Shown: one piece after another, positions 6,283 through 8,205 of the stretch
Position numbering within the stretch: the first letter of the stretch is position 1
Layout: each line of letters opens with the position of its first letter
Assembly (NCBI GenBank): GCA_903908025.1
Contig: CAIVQM010000130.1
Location: forward strand, 1-8,205
Direction of reading: 5' to 3'
Source of the DNA: an uncultured bacterium
GTDB taxonomy: Bacteria > Actinomycetota > Actinomycetes > S36-B12
Length of the DNA stretch: 8,205 nucleotides
Notes under the pieces: model-generated
What the model saw: the letters and a program-made list of their open reading frames with translations, nothing else
Databases searched by the model: none
What the model was told of the DNA's origin: nothing
Position numbers and translations under genes: made by a program

Positions 6283-6285
6283 GAT

Positions 6286-6318
6286 CGAACATGACCGAAC
6301 CTATCCCGGACATGACCG
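6286..6318. repeat. paired 12-bp sites 21 bp apart (candidate operator)
   Basis: CGAACATGACCG (6286-6297) and CGGACATGACCG (6307-6318) match at 11 of 12 positions and start exactly 21 bp apart, two helical turns, so both face the same side of the DNA. Each is itself an imperfect palindrome, best seen as CGG-n-CATG-n-CCG. They lie between divergent starts, 36 bp from the CPFC gene and 91 bp from the FUSC-like gene, just upstream of a weak promoter-like pair for the latter (ATGACA at 6327-6332, TAAGGC at 6350-6355, 17-bp spacer). This is the arrangement expected of cooperative dimer binding by a regulator, which cannot be named from here. Confidence 0.5.
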
Positions 6319-6408
6319 TTCGCCCGATGACACACGGTTAAATCGGGATTAAGGCTGAATAGGCGAAGGCGCCGGTTTCGTGCCGATCTGCCGTGCGAGG
6401 ATCGCCCC

Positions 6409-7458
6409 ATGCGCACCAGGTGGCTCAATGGTTACGCGCGACTCGCCATCCTGACCGCGCTGGCTGCCGTGGTCGCCTACGTCATCGCCGAGGCCGCCCC
6501 GTTCGCTGACCCCATTCCCGCCGCCATCACCGCCGCCGTCGCCACCCGCGCCACCTTCCATCACGCCGCGAAGGAAACGGTCTTCCAGATCCTCGGCGCC
6601 CTGCTGGGGGCGGCCATCGCCCTCGCAATCGTGTCGCTCATCGGGACCGGCGCGGTCGTGATCTTCCTGCTCGTCCTCCTGTGCTTCGTGCTCGCCCGCA
6701 TCCTGCGGCTGTCAACACCAGACGAATCACCGTTCGTCGCGGCCAGCATGGCCGTCACCGTCATCCTCGTCGTCGGCACCCACCTGACCACAACCCTCGC
6801 GGTCGAGCGCTTCGCCGGGGTCGTCATCGGCGCCCTGTGCGCCCTTGGGGCATCCGCCTTCGCCACTCCCACGAGGGACACCCGGCAGTTGCGCACGGAC
6901 ATCGACCTGCTGCAGGAGGCCCTGTCGGAACTCCTGGCACGGATGGCGAAGGGCCTGCGCGAAGCCCCGGATCGCGAGACAGCCAGCTCCTGGCGGGACG
7001 AGGCCGTCGAGCTCCGCAACCAGGCCATCGGCCTCGCCGCGCGGCTGGCGGACCTGACCAGCCACGCGCGTTGGAGCCCCCGCATCGACCCGGACGACCT
7101 GGCCCGGCTGAAGCAGGGGCTCGACGCCACCAGTGTCATGTCCGCACGCGTTCTGTCGATTGCTTCCGATCTCAGTTCCGCCGGCGGACGTTCGAACGCC
7201 ACCCTGCCCCCCGCATCGATGTCACCGCTCGCGGATCTGATGGCGATGGCGGCCGACAACATCAGCGCCGACGATCCGAGCGGTTCGCTGGGCCGCACGC
7301 AGGCGCACGAGGCGGTTCGGCAGGCGGAGCAGACGGCCCAGATCGCACTCATCGGCGGCATCGTCTCCAACCTGAACCGCATCAACGAGGCCAGCATCGA
7401 CGCGCACGACGCCGACGAGGACACCGACGAACACGCCGACGAACACTCCGCGACCTGA
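6409..7458 (+). CDS. FUSC / aromatic-acid-exporter-like membrane protein
   Basis: A 349-aa protein whose first 150 residues are membrane-embedded: hydrophobic segments at about 11-30, 35-48, 57-79, 81-99, 110-126 and 134-152, with the ERFAGVVIGALCALG stretch (133-147) typical of the FUSC/ArAE fold. Members of this family form the half-channel of exporters for aromatic acids and similar compounds. Residues 155-330 are cytoplasmic and mostly helical, with likely coiled-coil parts, like the ArAE C-terminal domain. The last 20 residues are Asp/Glu/His-rich. The length suits a single-FUSC-unit protein, which would need to oligomerise. The ATG at 6409 begins a short basic N-terminus (MRTR) before the first membrane segment. 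The ribosome binding site is modest (CGAGG at 6396-6400). It is monocistronic, ending in a long hairpin. The substrate is unknown, and no periplasmic adaptor is expected in a Gram-positive. Confidence 0.82.
   Translation: MRTRWLNGYARLAILTALAAVVAYVIAEAAPFADPIPAAITAAVATRATFHHAAKETVFQILGALLGAAIALAIVSLIGTGAVVIFLLVLLCFVLARILRLSTPDESPFVAASMAVTVILVVGTHLTTTLAVERFAGVVIGALCALGASAFATPTRDTRQLRTDIDLLQEALSELLARMAKGLREAPDRETASSWRDEAVELRNQAIGLAARLADLTSHARWSPRIDPDDLARLKQGLDATSVMSARVLSIASDLSSAGGRSNATLPPASMSPLADLMAMAADNISADDPSGSLGRTQAHEAVRQAEQTAQIALIGGIVSNLNRINEASIDAHDADEDTDEHADEHSAT
7411..7446 (+). repeat. in-frame 12-bp tandem repeat in FUSC gene
   Basis: Three consecutive 12-bp units, GCCGACGAGGAC, ACCGACGAACAC and GCCGACGAACAC, encode the tetrapeptides ADED, TDEH and ADEH near the C-terminus. 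Units differ by 1-3 bases. The resulting tail HDADEDTDEHADEH could chelate metal and is a site where length variation by slippage is likely. Confidence 0.7.
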
Positions 7459-7471
7459 CGCCGCCGCCGAC

Positions 7472-7520
7472 CTTGAGGTTGGTGGCGGTTCCGGACCCTC
7501 GGAACGCCACCAACCTCAAG
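7472..7520 (+). terminator. 21-bp hairpin after FUSC-like gene
   Basis: The arm at 7472-7493 pairs with 7500-7520 over 21 bp with a single bulged G and a 6-nt loop (GACCCT). It starts 13 nt after the stop codon. No T-tract follows. Its position suits termination of the FUSC transcript before tRNA-Val, but its length and near perfection are greater than termination requires. Confidence 0.7.
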
Positions 7521-7563
7521 ACCGTCGGATGGACCGCCGTCGGGACCACCTGTTCGGTCGGTG

Positions 7564-7569
7564 TAGGCT
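7564..7569 (+). promoter_or_regulatory. possible -10 box of tRNA-Val(GAC)
   Basis: TAGGCT ends 14 bp before the tRNA 5' end and fits the actinobacterial -10 pattern TAnnnT. It parallels TAGGGT ahead of the other valine tRNA. No good -35 hexamer is seen at the right distance, so support is positional. Confidence 0.35.
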
Positions 7570-7583
7570 TCCACGAGTCTCAC

Positions 7584-7656
7584 GGGCGATTGGCGCAGGG
7601 GCTAGCGCGCTTCCTTGACACGGAAGAGGTCACTGGTTCGATTCCAGTATCGCCCA
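7584..7656 (+). tRNA. tRNA-Val (anticodon GAC)
   Basis: A 73-nt cloverleaf: acceptor GGGCGAT/ATCGCCC, D stem GCGC/GCGC, anticodon stem CTTCC/GGAAG with loop TTGACAC giving GAC, variable loop AGGTC, and T arm ACTGG-TTCGATT-CCAGT. The discriminator is A and CCA is incomplete (ACCGA follows). It reads GUC and GUU valine codons. Its 3' half matches the tRNA-Val(CAC) gene at the opposite end of the window in inverted orientation. Confidence 0.97.
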
Positions 7657-7658
7657 CC

Positions 7659-7707
7659 GAAGCGAAGTCCCGGAATATCCACATCGGATGTTCCGGGACT
7701 TCGCTTC
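7659..7707 (+). terminator. terminator of tRNA-Val(GAC)
   Basis: A perfect 17-bp stem (GAAGCGAAGTCCCGGAA at 7659-7675 against 7691-7707) begins 2 nt after the discriminator base, with a further ATCC/GGAT stem inside the loop. It is followed by TTTCGT, a short T-run. It also lies downstream of the convergent regulator gene and could stop transcription from that side. The rest of 7708-7761 holds only a weaker 8-bp stem (7721-7749). Confidence 0.88.
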
Positions 7708-7761
7708 TTTCGTGACGTGGCTGCCACCCATCTGCCTCAGCGGTGGCGGCGAAACGGCCCG

Positions 7762-8205
7762 CTACAGCCCCGAGAGGCGGTCGAGCAGGTCGCTCGCGCC
7801 CTTTCTGCTTGACCTCTTCATTACGACGGAGAGGCGCCCGTCTGCGCTGCGAAGGGCACCATCGCGCTCGAGAGACGCGACGGCGCCGGTGATGTCGTCG
7901 GCGCTGAGGTCACCCAGCCGGACGGCGAGCTCCGGCACATCGGCCGGGCCGGTGCGCAGCAGGCTGGAGACGATCCGTCGCTCGGTCGGCGTGCGGTCGA
8001 GTAGCCCGGTCAGACCGGCGGAGACCGCCTCGCGGCTCAGGGACCGCACGATGCAGACATCCATCGCGTAGGCGCTCTCGGCGCGCTGCTCCCCCACGGT
8101 GAGGCGCAAGTCGCCGCAATGGTTACCGGGGCCGAGGACAGCAACGCGGCGCCGCTTCCCGTCTGAACCCTCCGTGCCCATCTCGACATGCCCCGAGATG
8201 ATGAA
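7762..8205 (-). CDS. cyclic nucleotide-binding domain regulator, 3' part (5' end outside window)
   Basis: 147 codons are visible and the frame runs open through the right edge, so the gene starts beyond 8205. An internal ATG at 8181 would cut the domain and is not the start. Visible residues 1-65 are the second half of a cNMP-binding beta-barrel: FIISGHVEMG, RRVAVLGPGNHCGDLRL, then the GEQRAES phosphate-binding-cassette region and the VCIVRSLSREAV helix. The cassette's usual GE is GD here, with the Arg kept in QRAES, so nucleotide binding is uncertain. Residues 70-130 look like a winged helix: TPTERRIVSSLL, VPELAVRLGDLSADDITGAVASLERDGALR, DGRLSVV. A basic stretch (KRSSRKG) precedes the C-terminus. 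The overall plan is Crp/Fnr-like, but the DNA-binding part reads more like a MarR- or ArsR-style winged helix than the usual Crp HTH. Its targets are unknown. Confidence 0.78.
   Translation of the reverse strand, partial: FIISGHVEMGTEGSDGKRRRVAVLGPGNHCGDLRLTVGEQRAESAYAMDVCIVRSLSREAVSAGLTGLLDRTPTERRIVSSLLRTGPADVPELAVRLGDLSADDITGAVASLERDGALRSADGRLSVVMKRSSRKGASDLLDRLSGL

Noticed and set aside
6131..6352. Plus-strand 73-codon frame
   Set aside because: It is antisense to the better-supported 57-aa gene and has no ribosome binding site or recognisable features.
6561..7583. Minus-strand 340-codon open frame antisense to the FUSC-like gene
   Set aside because: Ser/Arg/Ala-rich shadow; the sense frame has coherent membrane segments.
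4329..7583. Active integrative element at the tRNA genes
   Set aside because: No integrase, excisionase, transposase or direct repeat of a tRNA 3' end is seen; the two Val copies are inverted, not direct.
6681..7715. Plus-strand 344-codon frame overlapping FUSC, hairpin and tRNA-Val
   Set aside because: It reads through a tRNA and a 21-bp hairpin, and its translation is low-complexity Arg/His/Gly.

Overview
This window looks like chromosomal DNA from a high-GC actinobacterium. The codons are strongly GC-biased. It carries a short protein of the actinobacterial DUF5302 type ending in a KREFRRKSGG tail, secreted Ig-repeat proteins, and tRNA genes of which three lack an encoded CCA. I cannot fix the genus from sequence alone. 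I see no phage, transposase, CRISPR or biosynthetic cluster. It is a housekeeping and tRNA neighbourhood with a small accessory block inside it.

Layout. A tRNA-Val(CAC) lies on the minus strand at the left edge. Divergent from it is a gene for a secreted, five-domain Ig-like protein with three cysteine pairs, followed by a strong hairpin. Next is a small gene for an exported cytochrome b5-type heme protein. Convergent with it is a pabB-pabC pair on the minus strand whose genes share an ATGA stop/start overlap. Together they would turn chorismate into 4-aminobenzoate for folate; no pabA is visible. Divergent from pabB are tRNA-Gly(GCC) and tRNA-Cys(GCA).

From about 4.4 to 7.5 kb, between tRNA-Cys and tRNA-Val(GAC), lie five protein genes. 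Two are minus-strand genes 12 bp apart: a hemerythrin-like diiron/oxygen-sensing protein and a class I methyltransferase resembling METTL27. A divergent DUF5302 gene follows, then a 57-codon minus-strand gene (6077-6250) for a CPFC-containing protein with a good ribosome binding site. The last is a plus-strand FUSC/aromatic-acid-exporter-like membrane protein. The region between the small gene and the exporter gene holds two near-identical 12-bp sites exactly 21 bp apart, the best candidate for an uncharacterised operator.

The right end holds tRNA-Val(GAC), a 17-bp perfect terminator hairpin, and the 3' part of a minus-strand gene for a cyclic-nucleotide-binding-domain regulator with a winged-helix-like tail. 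That gene runs off the window edge.

I see no obviously new multi-gene system. The items most worth a second look are the CPFC micro-protein, the paired 21-bp-spaced sites, the hemerythrin/methyltransferase pair, the exported cytochrome b5, and the accessory genes sitting inside a tRNA group that is often contiguous in actinobacteria.
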